Shown one piece after another: positions 42,405 to 51,198 of a DNA stretch of 64,000 nt. Every line of letters begins with the position of its first letter. Within the stretch, counting starts at the first letter, position 1. Location of the stretch: contig CP060238.1 of assembly GCA_023898765.1 (NCBI GenBank), forward strand, positions 930,001 to 994,000. Reading direction: 5' to 3'. The position numbers were made by a program, and so were the translations under genes. The stretch comes from Rhodospirillales bacterium (GTDB taxonomy: Bacteria; Pseudomonadota; Alphaproteobacteria; Micavibrionales; Micavibrionaceae). The notes under the pieces are model-generated. The model ran no database searches. It saw only the letters and a list, made by a program, of their open reading frames with translations, and was not told where the DNA came from.

Positions 42405-43625
42405 TCAGTTGCCGAGGTCTTTGGGCGTCCAGTTCGTCACAAGCTTTGTGACATCGGCTTCAGCCAGTGGTTTGGCGAAATAATATCCCTGTGCGCTTTC
42501 GCAACCCATTTCGGAAACAAGAGCGGCTTCCTCTATTGTCTCGACGCCCTCGGCGATCGTGCGCATATTCATGTTGTGTCCAAGGGAAACGATTGATTTC
42601 ACGAGTTCTTTGGCTGTTTCGTCCTTATGCATATTTCGGACAAAGGACTGGTCGATTTTCAGCGTATCAATCGGATAATAGTGGAGATAACTTAAAGAGG
42701 AATATCCGGTTCCAAAATCGTCAATCGAAATGCCAAGGCCCGCTTTCCGGCACATGTTAAGGGTTTCTTTTGCGTTGTCCGGCTGGCTCATCAAAAGGCG
42801 CTCGGTGATTTCGAGATGGACTTTATCGGGCCGGACATCTGTAGAACTCAGGATATTGTAGAGTTGTTCAATGAAATTTTTTTCAGCAAAATCTGTGCTG
42901 GAAAAATTGACGCTCATAAAAAACCTGTTGTCGTACCCGGCCTGTCCGCCAATACGTTTGAGCGCGTTGCAGGACTCCCGCAAGGCCCAGCGGCTGGCTT
43001 CTACAATAAGCCCGCTATCTTCCGCAACGGGAATGAACACGCCCGGGGAAATCGGTCCTTTTTCGGGATGCATCCAGCGCATCAGGGCCTCAAACCCTTC
43101 GACTTCACCGGTTTTAAGGTCGATAATGGGCTGGTAGTGCAGGGATAGCTGCCCTGTTTCCAGCGCCGTTTTAAATTCGTTCGCAATCTTGATCGTTTCC
43201 ACGGCATTTGTTTGCTCGACATGTTCGCGTTCGAGATCTTCAGGGGTCGGGAAGGTTCCCGGTTCCCGGAAAATAGCGGCGCGGGTCAGCATGTCGCGGT
43301 AACGGGTGAGAATAATCTGGGCGATCATGCGGATGACGGGATCCGAATTTTTCAGCCGGCGGTTAAAATCCTCGCGGCTGATTTCAAGGAGTGTACAATC
43401 TTCAACAGCCTTGACGGTCGCAACCCTCGGCTCGTCATCAACGATGGCCATTTCTCCGATAACGGCCCCTTTCCCGCGCGTGGCCACGCGCTGGACAAGC
43501 CCGTTCGCTTTTTCAATCAGAATTTCAACCTGGCCCTCTTCTATGATATAGGCGCATTCACCACGCTCGCCTTGAGACATGATAACCTCGCCTGCCTGAA
43601 AAACCTTTTGGGATTGTTGTTCCAT
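42405..43625 (-). CDS. cNMP-binding/EAL c-di-GMP phosphodiesterase
   Basis: 406 residues in two domains. Residues about 5-120 form a cyclic-nucleotide-binding (CAP-like) domain with GEMAIVDDEPRVATV, the phosphate-binding cassette region. Residues about 150-395 form an EAL domain with FEALMRW (Glu179), VNFSS, HLEITERLL, SIDDFGTGYSSLSYL, LKIDQSFV and AEGVET, so all catalytic metal ligands appear present. It should hydrolyse c-di-GMP under cyclic-nucleotide control. Lying beside an adenylate cyclase gene, cAMP is the likely ligand, though c-di-GMP or cGMP are alternatives. Confidence 0.95.
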   Translation of the reverse strand: MEQQSQKVFQAGEVIMSQGERGECAYIIEEGQVEILIEKANGLVQRVATRGKGAVIGEMAIVDDEPRVATVKAVEDCTLLEISREDFNRRLKNSDPVIRMIAQIILTRYRDMLTRAAIFREPGTFPTPEDLEREHVEQTNAVETIKIANEFKTALETGQLSLHYQPIIDLKTGEVEGFEALMRWMHPEKGPISPGVFIPVAEDSGLIVEASRWALRESCNALKRIGGQAGYDNRFFMSVNFSSTDFAEKNFIEQLYNILSSTDVRPDKVHLEITERLLMSQPDNAKETLNMCRKAGLGISIDDFGTGYSSLSYLHYYPIDTLKIDQSFVRNMHKDETAKELVKSIVSLGHNMNMRTIAEGVETIEEAALVSEMGCESAQGYYFAKPLAEADVTKLVTNWTPKDLGN

Positions 43626-43792
43626 TTTTAAAGAGAAGCCTGGATGTTATGTTTCACTCCATCCTACTATGCGCGAGAATGGTTAGCGTATGGTTAATGA
43701 TGAAAGGGTTTAAGGCGAAAATCAATAGACTTGGAATTTTTATGATTCAAAGGCATAATGACTCCTGATTACAGTTACGGAAGTTTCTTTTA

Positions 43793-44188
43793 ATGAGCCC
43801 TTTCCTTCTCCTTTTTTTATATGTTGCCTTCAGGCTCAAGCAGCTTACATGCGATTTTCTGCTGCAAACCGACTGGATGGCGCTGAACAAGGGAAAGCCC
43901 GGAAAAGAGGGCTACAGGGCGCTGTTTTCTCACACCGTTATCCATGCGATTGGCACCACGCTGATTGTGCTGGCTTTTGCGCCCACGCTCTGGTGGCTGG
44001 GGGCGCTGGACTTCCTGATACACAGCATCATTGACAGAACGAAAGGCGTTTTAACTTATGAAAAAGGATGGAAGCCTGCCAATACCATGTTCTGGTGGGC
44101 GTTCGGTCTGGATCAGGAAGCCCATAATTTAACGCATCTTGCCTTTGTGCTCCTTATTCTCATGGATAAGGGGGGGATCGTTCTTTAA
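43793..44188 (+). CDS. DUF3307 family membrane protein
   Basis: 131 residues with three to four membrane spans. The order LTCDFLLQTDWMALNK, ALFSHTVIHAIGTTLIVL, FLIHSIIDRTKGVLT and FGLDQEAHNLTHLAFV matches the DUF3307 family: conserved His and Asp residues placed at membrane boundaries, of unknown function. The start at 43793 has GGAAG upstream (GTTACGGAAGTTTCTTTTA). It is a single gene followed by rpmJ on the same strand. Confidence 0.85.
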   Translation: MSPFLLLFLYVAFRLKQLTCDFLLQTDWMALNKGKPGKEGYRALFSHTVIHAIGTTLIVLAFAPTLWWLGALDFLIHSIIDRTKGVLTYEKGWKPANTMFWWAFGLDQEAHNLTHLAFVLLILMDKGGIVL

Positions 44189-44197
44189 AACCTTTGC

Positions 44198-44227
44198 TTG
44201 ACAAAGGATGCGGCTCCCCTGTACTGT
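44198..44227 (+). promoter_or_regulatory. Candidate rpmJ promoter
   Basis: TTGACA at 44198-44203 matches the -35 consensus exactly; TACTGT at 44222-44227 is a weak -10 at 18 bases. It would start a short transcript ending at the terminator at 44415-44444. Confidence 0.5.
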
Positions 44228-44266
44228 CCCGCATTATTCGAGACTATAGCGGATGTGGACGAGATT

Positions 44267-44392
44267 ATGAAAGTTGCCAACTCATTGAAAACATTAAAAA
44301 AACGTGATCGTAACTGTCGCGTTATTCGCCGTCGCGGACGGGTTTATGTGATTAACAAAGTCAATAAACGCTTCAAAGCGCGTCAGGGATAA
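44267..44392 (+). CDS. rpmJ: 50S ribosomal protein L36
   Basis: 41 residues, very basic (MKVANSLKTLKKRDRNC ... NKRFKARQG). It has only one cysteine and so lacks the Cys3His zinc ribbon of the short L36; this zinc-independent longer form is standard in alphaproteobacteria. The open frame extends back to 44198, but the ATG at 44267 gives the family start. Alone between DUF3307 and mreB, it is framed by its own promoter and terminator. Confidence 0.95.
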   Translation: MKVANSLKTLKKRDRNCRVIRRRGRVYVINKVNKRFKARQG

Positions 44393-44414
44393 GTTTTATA
44401 ACGCCGGATAAGGG

Positions 44415-44444
44415 GCCCGCCGGGTTTGTGTGGCGGGCTTTTTT
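44415..44444 (+). terminator. Rho-independent terminator after rpmJ
   Basis: GCCCGCC (44415-44421), a ten-base loop, GGCGGGC (44432-44438), then six T. It isolates rpmJ from the mre operon. Confidence 0.85.
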
Positions 44445-44554
44445 GTGCCTTGTCTTATAAAGACAATCTCTTGGTGCAAGGGGCTTTTAACTCTGCTATA
44501 GATCAGCAGTTCGATAAATTAGGAAACAACAAACGATAAAGGATTGCCTAACCT

Positions 44555-45595
44555 ATGTTTTCCAAGCTCTTCGGCTTTATGTCTGCCGATATGGCCATTG
44601 ACCTGGGGACAGCGAATACGCTTGTCTACGTGCGCGATCAGGGCATTGTCCTGAACGAGCCTTCCGTGGTTGCCATTTCCATGCATGCCGGGAAAAAGCA
44701 GGTTCTTGCCGTAGGAAACGAAGCCAAGCAGATGCTGGGCCGGACGCCGGGAAATATTGTGGCCACGCGGCCTTTGCGCGACGGGGTGATTGCGGATTTT
44801 GACGTTACGGAAGCGATGATTAAGCATTTCATCCGCAAGGTGCATAACAGGCGCTCTTTTGTGTCTCCTAAAATGGTGATTTGCGTGCCTTCCGGCTCAA
44901 CGGCCGTGGAGCGGCGGGCCATTCAGGAATCTGCAGAAAGCGCGGGGGCCAGCGAGGTTTATCTGATTGAAGAACCGATGGCGGCAGCCATTGGCGCAGG
45001 ACTCCCCGTGACGGAGCCGACGGGTTCCATGGTTGTGGATATCGGCGGGGGCACGACGGAAGTGGCGGTGATTTCCCTGGGCGGGATCGTTTATGCCAAA
45101 TCCGCCCGGGTCGGGGGCGATAAAATGGACGAGGCGATTATCGCCTATATCAGACGCGTTCATAATCTTTTGATCGGGGAGAGTACGGCCGAGCGCATTA
45201 AAAAAGAGGTCGGGTCGGCTTGCCCTCCGGCAGACGGGGAGGGCCGCGAAATGGAGATCAAGGGACGCGATCTGATGAACGGCGTTCCGAAGGAAATCGT
45301 TATTACGGAGCGCCAGATCGCCGAGGCTTTGGCCGAGCCTGTCGGACAGATCATCGAAGCCGTGAAGGTCGCGCTGGAACATACGGCGCCTGAACTGGCC
45401 GCCGATATTGTCGAAAAAGGCATTGTGCTCACAGGCGGCGGGGCGCTTTTGACGAATCTGGATTATGTCCTGCGCCATGCAACGGGGCTGGCCGTGACCA
45501 TCGGAGATGATCCGCTTTCTTGTGTGGCGCTGGGAACCGGGCATGCGATGGAAGAAATGAGAACGCTCAAAACCGTCCTGATCGGTTCTTATTAG
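44555..45595 (+). CDS. mreB: Rod shape-determining protein MreB
   Basis: Actin-like filament protein of 346 residues that positions the elongation machinery. N-terminal MAIDLGTANTLVYVRDQGIV, VCVPSGSTAVERRAI, MVVDIGGGTTEVAVISLGG and VLTGGGALLTNLDYVL are the family signatures. The N-terminal MFSKLFGFMSADM is a probable amphipathic membrane-binding helix. The 160-base gap upstream follows the rpmJ terminator and must hold the operon promoter. MreB predicts a rod or curved cell shape. Confidence 0.97.
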   Translation: MFSKLFGFMSADMAIDLGTANTLVYVRDQGIVLNEPSVVAISMHAGKKQVLAVGNEAKQMLGRTPGNIVATRPLRDGVIADFDVTEAMIKHFIRKVHNRRSFVSPKMVICVPSGSTAVERRAIQESAESAGASEVYLIEEPMAAAIGAGLPVTEPTGSMVVDIGGGTTEVAVISLGGIVYAKSARVGGDKMDEAIIAYIRRVHNLLIGESTAERIKKEVGSACPPADGEGREMEIKGRDLMNGVPKEIVITERQIAEALAEPVGQIIEAVKVALEHTAPELAADIVEKGIVLTGGGALLTNLDYVLRHATGLAVTIGDDPLSCVALGTGHAMEEMRTLKTVLIGSY

Positions 45596-45694
45596 GTCAC
45601 AAGAACCCGCTTTACTTCATAACGCTGTGTTTTCCTGTTTATTCTTTATAGCGCTTCCATTGCGGGACGTGTCGTTTTCCGTTAAATTGTTCAT

Positions 45695-46567
45695 GTGAAA
45701 CGTAGAACAAAATCAAAGGTTTTTGCCCGTCTGGTTCCTTATGGCTTTTTCTGGCTAAGGAGCGGTTCTCTCTTTTTTCTGTTGCTTGCAACTTTCCTGC
45801 TGGCCGTTTCCTTTGTGCGTCCCGGTACTTTTTCCGGGGCGCGGGTAGGGGCTGTCGATCTCCTTTCTCCTCTTTTAACGGCCCTGAGCCAGCCTTTCAT
45901 CAATGCTGCCGATTTTGTGGGGAATGTTTCGGGAATGGCGGAATTGCGGGCTGAAAATGCCCGGCTTGAAGCCGAGAATGCCCGTCTTAAAGAGTGGTAT
46001 CAGACAGCGTTGGTTTTGCAGGCGGAAAACCAGTCTTTGCAGGCTCTCCTTAATTTGCAAGTGGAGGCGCATCATAATTTTGTTTCCGCCAGGGTGATTT
46101 CCGATTCCGGCAGGGCGTATGTCAAAACGGTTTTGATTGCCGCAGGGCGTGAGGCCGGAGTTGAAAAAGGCGGAGCCGTATTGTCCGGAGAGGGGCTTTT
46201 GGGCCGGATTATTGAAACCGGAGAAAAGGCGTCCCGTGTTTTGCTGTTATCCGATTTTAACTCCCGCGTGCCTGTCCTGATGGAGGGGACGCGGCAAAGG
46301 GCGATATTAACCGGCACAAACCGCCGTTTTCCGACGCTTACGCATTTGCCGCCGGATATGCCGATGCGTGAAGGGATCAGGATTGTCACATCCGGTCATG
46401 GCGGCCTTTTCCCGCCGGGCCTTCCTGTCGGGGAAGTGAGTATCGGAGAGGACGGCTTGCCTTATGTACGCCCCTTTGCGGATATGGACCGTGTCACCTA
46501 TGTTCGTGTTCTGGATGCGCCTCTGGATCCCAATCTTCGCCGCGGGCGCATCGGCCCCGAAGATTAG
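45695..46567 (+). CDS. mreC: Rod shape-determining protein MreC
   Basis: 290 residues. A basic N-terminus and one membrane span (about residues 25-45) precede a coiled coil (AELRAENARLEAENARLKEWY, about 85-110) and the two beta-barrel domains of periplasmic MreC (VISDSGRAYVKTVLIAAGRE, RVLLLSDFNSRVPVL). The start is GTG at 45695 with no strong ribosome-binding site. MreC links MreB to PBP2 and RodA. Confidence 0.94.
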   Translation: MKRRTKSKVFARLVPYGFFWLRSGSLFFLLLATFLLAVSFVRPGTFSGARVGAVDLLSPLLTALSQPFINAADFVGNVSGMAELRAENARLEAENARLKEWYQTALVLQAENQSLQALLNLQVEAHHNFVSARVISDSGRAYVKTVLIAAGREAGVEKGGAVLSGEGLLGRIIETGEKASRVLLLSDFNSRVPVLMEGTRQRAILTGTNRRFPTLTHLPPDMPMREGIRIVTSGHGGLFPPGLPVGEVSIGEDGLPYVRPFADMDRVTYVRVLDAPLDPNLRRGRIGPED

Positions 46568-46587
46568 GCCGATGTTTTTGACTGTTT

Positions 46588-47118
46588 ATGTTTGATTTTT
46601 TTTCTTTTGAACGTCTGGATTTTTTGTGGCGGCTGGCTTTGGCGCATGTCCTGACCTTTTGTCTTGTTTTTCTAAATTTTGTCAGTTTTCCTTTTCCTTA
46701 TATGGGAGAGGTGCGCCCCCTTTTCTTTCTGATGGCCGTTTTTTACTGGGCCGTTTACAGGCCGACGCTCATGCCCTCGGCGTTTGTTTTTGTGATCGGG
46801 CTGGCTATGGATATTTTGTCCGGATTCCCCCTTGGGCTGAATGCATTTCTCTTTGTCGCGGCGCAATGGCTTGTCCGCTCCCAGCGGCTTTTCCTGATGG
46901 GGCAGTCTTTCCTGATGCTATGGGCCGGTTTTATGGTGACGGCCTTTCTGGTCGTTTTCGTCCAATGGAGCTTTTTTTCCATTGTAAGCCGTTCCCTTTC
47001 TTCCCTATGGCCGGCCTTGATGGAAGCGGGCGTCAGTATTTTAATTTTCCCGCTTATGAGCCTGCTCTTTATTTCTGTTCACAGGCTTTTGCCGCATCTT
47101 CACAAGTCTCTGGCCTAG
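46588..47118 (+). CDS. mreD: Rod shape-determining protein MreD
   Basis: 176 residues, nearly all hydrophobic with about five membrane spans. MreD is weakly conserved; the call rests on topology, length, the block VRPLFFLMAVFYWAVYRP with GLAMDILSGFPLGLNAF, and the fixed place between mreC and mrdA. It starts 20 bases after mreC. Confidence 0.93.
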   Translation: MFDFFSFERLDFLWRLALAHVLTFCLVFLNFVSFPFPYMGEVRPLFFLMAVFYWAVYRPTLMPSAFVFVIGLAMDILSGFPLGLNAFLFVAAQWLVRSQRLFLMGQSFLMLWAGFMVTAFLVVFVQWSFFSIVSRSLSSLWPALMEAGVSILIFPLMSLLFISVHRLLPHLHKSLA

Positions 47119-47146
47119 CGAAGGAAGCCGCATTATTCTGGCCGCT

Positions 47147-48979
47147 ATGGATAAAGGGGACGATCGTGCAAAAACATTTACCCGCCGGGCTTTTATAATA
47201 GGCGCGGCGCAGGGGCTTTTTCTGTCCGTATTGGGGGGACGGCTGGCATGGCTTCAGGTCGTGCAGGGGGGACATTACAAGATTTTGTCTGAAAACAACC
47301 GTATCAATGTCAAAATGATTGCGCCTTCCAGAGGGCAGATTGTAGACCGGTTTGGCGTACCGCTGGCCGTCAATAACCAGAATTTCAGGGTTTTGATTGT
47401 CCCCGAGCAAATAGACGATATTTCCAAAGTGCTTCAAAAGTTAAGCGCGGTGATAGATCTGGATGAAAAATCGATCCAAAAAGTTTTATCCCAAGCAAAA
47501 AAGTCTGCCGGTTTCGTTCCTTTGGAGGTGAGGGACGACCTAAGTTGGGAAGATGTTGCGAAGATAGAAGTTAATCTTGTCGATCTGCCCGGTATCAGCA
47601 CCGAGGCCGGTGAAATTCGAAACTATCCTTTCAAGGAGGCAACGGCTCATATCGTCGGATATGTCGGCGCGGTCAATAAAGCCGAACTTACAGGAGATCC
47701 CGTTTTCACCCTGCCGGGATTTCGAATCGGGAAAACCGGTATCGAAAAGGCTTACGACACAAGACTCCGCGGGACATCGGGGACTTCGGAAATGGAAGTG
47801 AATGTCATTGGCCGCGAAGTGCGTGAATTGAAGAATAATGAGGAAAAACAAGGAGAGCGGATTTCGCTGTCCATTGACGCGGAGCTTCAACGCTATACGC
47901 AGCAACGCCTGTCTGAAACGCGCAGCAGCAGCGCCGTCATTATGGATGCCCATAGCGGCGCGCTTTATGCATCCTGTTCTCACCCCGGTTTCGATCCTAA
48001 TTTGTTTACACGGGGGATCAGCGCTGAAAACTGGGAAGAACTTCTGGCGGAGAGTACCCATCCTCTGACAAATAAAGCGATTGCAGGACAGTATCCTCCG
48101 GGGTCCACTTTTAAAATGGTCACAGCGCTGGCGGCTTTGGAGGCAGGTGTTATCCATGCCGGGACCCGTGTTTTTTGCCCGGGACATTATGAATACGGGA
48201 AGGACCGTTTTCATTGCTGGAAAAGGACGGGGCATGGGTCTGTCGATTTGGTGGGAGCCCTTATGCAATCCTGCGATACGTTTTTTTATAAACTGTCAAC
48301 GGATCTGGGGATTGAAAAAATTGCCGAAATGGCGCACCGGCTCGGGCTGGGACAAAAGATTGATTTTGAACTTTCCGAGGAACGGCCGGGCCTGATCCCT
48401 GATAAAAAATGGAAACTTGCCCGCTTTGGAGAATCCTGGCAGCCGGGTGAAACAATCGTCGCCAGTATCGGTCAGGGCTATCTGCTCTCAACACCTCTCC
48501 AGCTTGCCGTTATGACGGGACGCCTGATAAATGGCGGGCAGAGGGTCAAGCCCTGGCTTGTGACGCCTCCTTCGCAGAGTGAAGGAAAGCAGGAGAGTTT
48601 GAATATTGATCCTGCACATCTTAAGTTGATAAAGCGCGGAATGGACGGGGTTGTGAACAGGCGGGAAGGGACCGCTTATGCAGCGCGCATTACAGAGCAG
48701 GGGATGGAGATGGGCGGAAAAACCGGAACGGCGCAGGTCAAACGGATTACACGTGAAGAACGGCGCCGGGGGATCAAAAACGAGACATTGCCGTGGCACT
48801 TCCAGCATCATGCCCTTTTTGTCGGCTACGCGCCCATCGAAAACCCGCGTTATGTTTGCTCCGTTGTCGTCGAGCATGGCGGGGGCGGCAGCGCCGTTGC
48901 AGCGCCTATTGCGCGTGACCTTTTATTGAGGACGCAGATCAGAAATCCTGCTTCCGACGGAGAGGAAAACAATGGTTAG
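47147..48979 (+). CDS. mrdA: Peptidoglycan transpeptidase PBP2
   Basis: Class B penicillin-binding protein of the rod complex, 610 residues. A membrane span near residues 18-38, the PBP dimer domain beginning PSRGQIVDRFGVPLAVNN, and the transpeptidase domain with nucleophile Ser320 in PPGSTFK, the SCD triad (MQSCDTFFYKL) and KTGTAQVK (Lys525). Paired with RodA, which overlaps its 3' end by 8 bases. It differs from FtsI at 2815-4560 in having the SCD rather than SSN motif. Confidence 0.96.
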   Translation: MDKGDDRAKTFTRRAFIIGAAQGLFLSVLGGRLAWLQVVQGGHYKILSENNRINVKMIAPSRGQIVDRFGVPLAVNNQNFRVLIVPEQIDDISKVLQKLSAVIDLDEKSIQKVLSQAKKSAGFVPLEVRDDLSWEDVAKIEVNLVDLPGISTEAGEIRNYPFKEATAHIVGYVGAVNKAELTGDPVFTLPGFRIGKTGIEKAYDTRLRGTSGTSEMEVNVIGREVRELKNNEEKQGERISLSIDAELQRYTQQRLSETRSSSAVIMDAHSGALYASCSHPGFDPNLFTRGISAENWEELLAESTHPLTNKAIAGQYPPGSTFKMVTALAALEAGVIHAGTRVFCPGHYEYGKDRFHCWKRTGHGSVDLVGALMQSCDTFFYKLSTDLGIEKIAEMAHRLGLGQKIDFELSEERPGLIPDKKWKLARFGESWQPGETIVASIGQGYLLSTPLQLAVMTGRLINGGQRVKPWLVTPPSQSEGKQESLNIDPAHLKLIKRGMDGVVNRREGTAYAARITEQGMEMGGKTGTAQVKRITREERRRGIKNETLPWHFQHHALFVGYAPIENPRYVCSVVVEHGGGGSAVAAPIARDLLLRTQIRNPASDGEENNG

Positions 48980-50105
48980 GTCTTCCGTAAAAATACATGA
49001 CGACTCCTCTTTTCTTCATAAAATTTCACAGATCAGCTGGGGTTTTTTGGGGGCGATTGTCCTTCTGGCCTGTATGGGTTTTGTTGCCCTTTATTCTGCA
49101 GGAAACGGAAGTTTCGAACCCTGGGCTTCCCGCCAGATTATCCGTTTTTCGGCCGGTTTTATCGTTTTGCTTGTGGTGGCGTTCATTGATATTCGCTGGT
49201 GGTACCGGCTGGCTTATCCCGTTTACTTCGCGGGACTTTTCCTGCTCGTCATTGTGGAGGGTATGGGCCATATCGGCATGGGGGCGCAGCGCTGGATCAA
49301 TCTCGGGTTTATCCAGATCCAGCCTTCCGAGTTCATGAAAATCGCCGTTGTGATGGCGCTGGCAAAATATTTTCATATGGCTTCTATAGAGGACATGCGC
49401 CATATCCGTTTTCTGGTCCCGGCGGCGCTTCTGATTCTGGCGCCTGTCGGGCTTGTCCTTTTGCAGCCCGATCTGGGAACATCCCTGATGATCGTTATGG
49501 CGGGGATTGCGATGCTGTTTCTGGCCGGTGCGCCGTTGATGTATTTTATCATAGGCGGCGTGGCCGCCGTGGCTGCTGCGCCCATCGGGTGGATGTTCAT
49601 GCACGAATACCAAAAAAAGCGTGTTCTGACTTTTTTAAATCCGGAATCGGATCCGCTGGGGTCCGGGTATCACATTATGCAGTCTAAAATTGCCCTTGGG
49701 TCCGGGGGCATTGAAGGAAAAGGTTTTATGAAAGGGACGCAGAGTCACCTGAATTTCCTGCCGGAAAAACAAACGGACTTTATCTTTACCCTCTGGGCGG
49801 AGGAATGGGGCCTGCTCGGCGGCGTGTTCCTGCTGCTGGTCGTCGGGGTCATACTCGGCTACGGAATTCGCATTGCCATGCGTTGCCGCCATGCTTACGG
49901 GCGTCTTCTGGCCTTTGGCCTGACCGTTAATTTCTCGCTCTATGTGTTTATCAACACGGCGATGGTGATGGGGCTTATCCCTGTCGTCGGCGCGCCTCTT
50001 CCGCTGGTGTCTTACGGAGGAACCTCCATGCTGGCTGTGATGGTCGGATTCGGCCTTATTCAGTCCTGCAGCGTTTACCGGGACGGGAAGTTACCAAGAA
50101 TGTGA
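48972..50105 (+). CDS. rodA: Rod-complex peptidoglycan glycosyltransferase RodA
   Basis: SEDS-family polymerase of 377 residues with about ten spans. Recognisable blocks are GMGAQRWINLGFIQIQPSEFMKI (split here as GAQRWINLG and QPSEFMKIA), LLQPDLGTSLM with the essential Asp, and VSYGGTSMLAVMVGFGLI. Its 8-base overlap with mrdA supports coupled synthesis of the polymerase-transpeptidase pair for elongation. Confidence 0.96.
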   Translation: MVRSSVKIHDDSSFLHKISQISWGFLGAIVLLACMGFVALYSAGNGSFEPWASRQIIRFSAGFIVLLVVAFIDIRWWYRLAYPVYFAGLFLLVIVEGMGHIGMGAQRWINLGFIQIQPSEFMKIAVVMALAKYFHMASIEDMRHIRFLVPAALLILAPVGLVLLQPDLGTSLMIVMAGIAMLFLAGAPLMYFIIGGVAAVAAAPIGWMFMHEYQKKRVLTFLNPESDPLGSGYHIMQSKIALGSGGIEGKGFMKGTQSHLNFLPEKQTDFIFTLWAEEWGLLGGVFLLLVVGVILGYGIRIAMRCRHAYGRLLAFGLTVNFSLYVFINTAMVMGLIPVVGAPLPLVSYGGTSMLAVMVGFGLIQSCSVYRDGKLPRM

Positions 50106-50125
50106 AGTTACCAAGAATGTGAAGA

Positions 50126-50467
50126 TCAGGCGGCGTCCGCGTTCGCGGCAATGCCTTTATCGGACAGGAGCTTTTGCAGCTCGCCCGTTTCATACATTTC
50201 CCGGACAATGTCACAGCCGCCGACGAATTCCCCCTTCACGTAAAGCTGCGGGATGGTCGGCCAGTCCGTGAAATCCTTAATGCCCTGCCGGAGAGTGCTG
50301 TCTTCCAGAACGTTGAAGTCTTTAAAAGGTGTGCCGAGCTGCGAGAGAATCTGGACCACGGCCGATGAAAAACCGCATTGGGGAAAAGCGGCCGTCCCTT
50401 TCATGTAGAGAACAACGTCGTTTTCGGAAATTTCCCTGCGGATACGGTCAAAAATCACATTTTCCAT
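50126..50467 (-). CDS. grxD: Monothiol glutaredoxin, Grx4 type
   Basis: 113 residues from the ATG at 50467 (MENVIFDRIRREI); the frame continues back to 50515 without family similarity. The monothiol active site CGFS, preceded by VVLYMKGT, and the glutathione-binding WPTIPQLYVKGEFVGGCDI are intact. Such proteins carry 2Fe-2S clusters and work with BolA proteins. The bolA-like gene lies 60 bases upstream on the same strand, matching that partnership. Confidence 0.96.
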   Translation of the reverse strand: MENVIFDRIRREISENDVVLYMKGTAAFPQCGFSSAVVQILSQLGTPFKDFNVLEDSTLRQGIKDFTDWPTIPQLYVKGEFVGGCDIVREMYETGELQKLLSDKGIAANADAA

Positions 50468-50530
50468 GAGTGGTTCCTTTTGCCCCGGTTTATAGCAATG
50501 GAACGGGGAGGGCACAACAATTATCGATGT

Positions 50531-50761
50531 CTAAGACGCAGAAGTCCGGATGGCGAGAGCGTGGAGTTCGTCCCCCATTTTTCCCTTCAGGGCTGCATAA
50601 ACCATCTGGTGTTGTTTTACACGCGAAAGGTCCCTGAAAGCCGGGGAGGTGACATAGGCGGCGTAATGTTCCCCGTCGCCGCGCAAATCTTCTATTTTGA
50701 CCTGTGCTTCCGGCACGCCATCCAGAATCATCTCTTTGATCATTTTGGCGTCCATGCCCAT
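50531..50761 (-). CDS. BolA-family protein
   Basis: 76 residues with the BolA fold: helix, then KIEDLRGDGEHYAAYVTSPAF, and the C-terminal HQMVYAALKGKMGDELHALAI. The conserved His in ELHAL is the iron-sulfur ligand in BolA-Grx pairs. The stop of the DUF1476 gene adjoins its start (50761/50762), and grxD follows, so the three form one minus-strand unit. It is nearest the BolA2/IbaG-type members by size. Confidence 0.92.
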   Translation of the reverse strand: MGMDAKMIKEMILDGVPEAQVKIEDLRGDGEHYAAYVTSPAFRDLSRVKQHQMVYAALKGKMGDELHALAIRTSAS

Positions 50762-51091
50762 TTAGGCGCCCGTTTCGGACAGGATTTGCTTTTTAGCCTC
50801 TGCAAAGAGTTCTTCCAGCTTGGAGTCCAGAATATGATCGGAAATATCCAGACCTTTGGCTTCAATATCCGGTTTTACGGCCCGCTTGACATCGTCAAAG
50901 CCCGATTCTTCGAGGTTGGCGGACACAACCGTCCCGGCGTAGGCTTTGGCCTCTTCGGCGCTCATGCCCATTTTCTCCGCAAGCCAAAGCCCGAAAAGCT
51001 TGCAGCAGCGCGCCTCCGCCTTGAACAGGAGGGCTTCATCGTGGGCGAATTTACTCTCAAATGCGGATTCCCGCTCGTCCATTTTGTCCAT
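50762..51091 (-). CDS. DUF1476 protein, F1-ATPase zeta-subunit family
   Basis: 109 residues, all helical, with MDERESAFESKFAHDEALLFKA at the start and GFDDVKRAVKPDIEAKG in the middle. This family is restricted mainly to alphaproteobacteria; the Paracoccus member is the zeta subunit, which blocks reverse rotation (ATP hydrolysis) of the F1 motor through its N-terminus. The role here is by homology. Two adjacent Cys (RCCKLFG) are notable. It heads the bolA-grxD unit. Confidence 0.88.
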   Translation of the reverse strand: MDKMDERESAFESKFAHDEALLFKAEARCCKLFGLWLAEKMGMSAEEAKAYAGTVVSANLEESGFDDVKRAVKPDIEAKGLDISDHILDSKLEELFAEAKKQILSETGA

Positions 51092-51141
51092 CGGATTTTC
51101 TCTAATTATGTTTACAAATGACCCGTTTTGATTTGTAACAT

Positions 51142-51170
51142 TTGAAAGATATGAAATCCATTGTTATATG
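51142..51170 (+). promoter_or_regulatory. Candidate purC promoter
   Basis: TTGAAA at 51142-51147 and TATATG at 51165-51170 with a 17-base spacer, 28 bases before the purC start. AACAGGTGG provides the ribosome-binding site. Confidence 0.55.
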
Positions 51171-51198
51171 AAGTGTACAAAAAAAACAGGTGGTTTGA

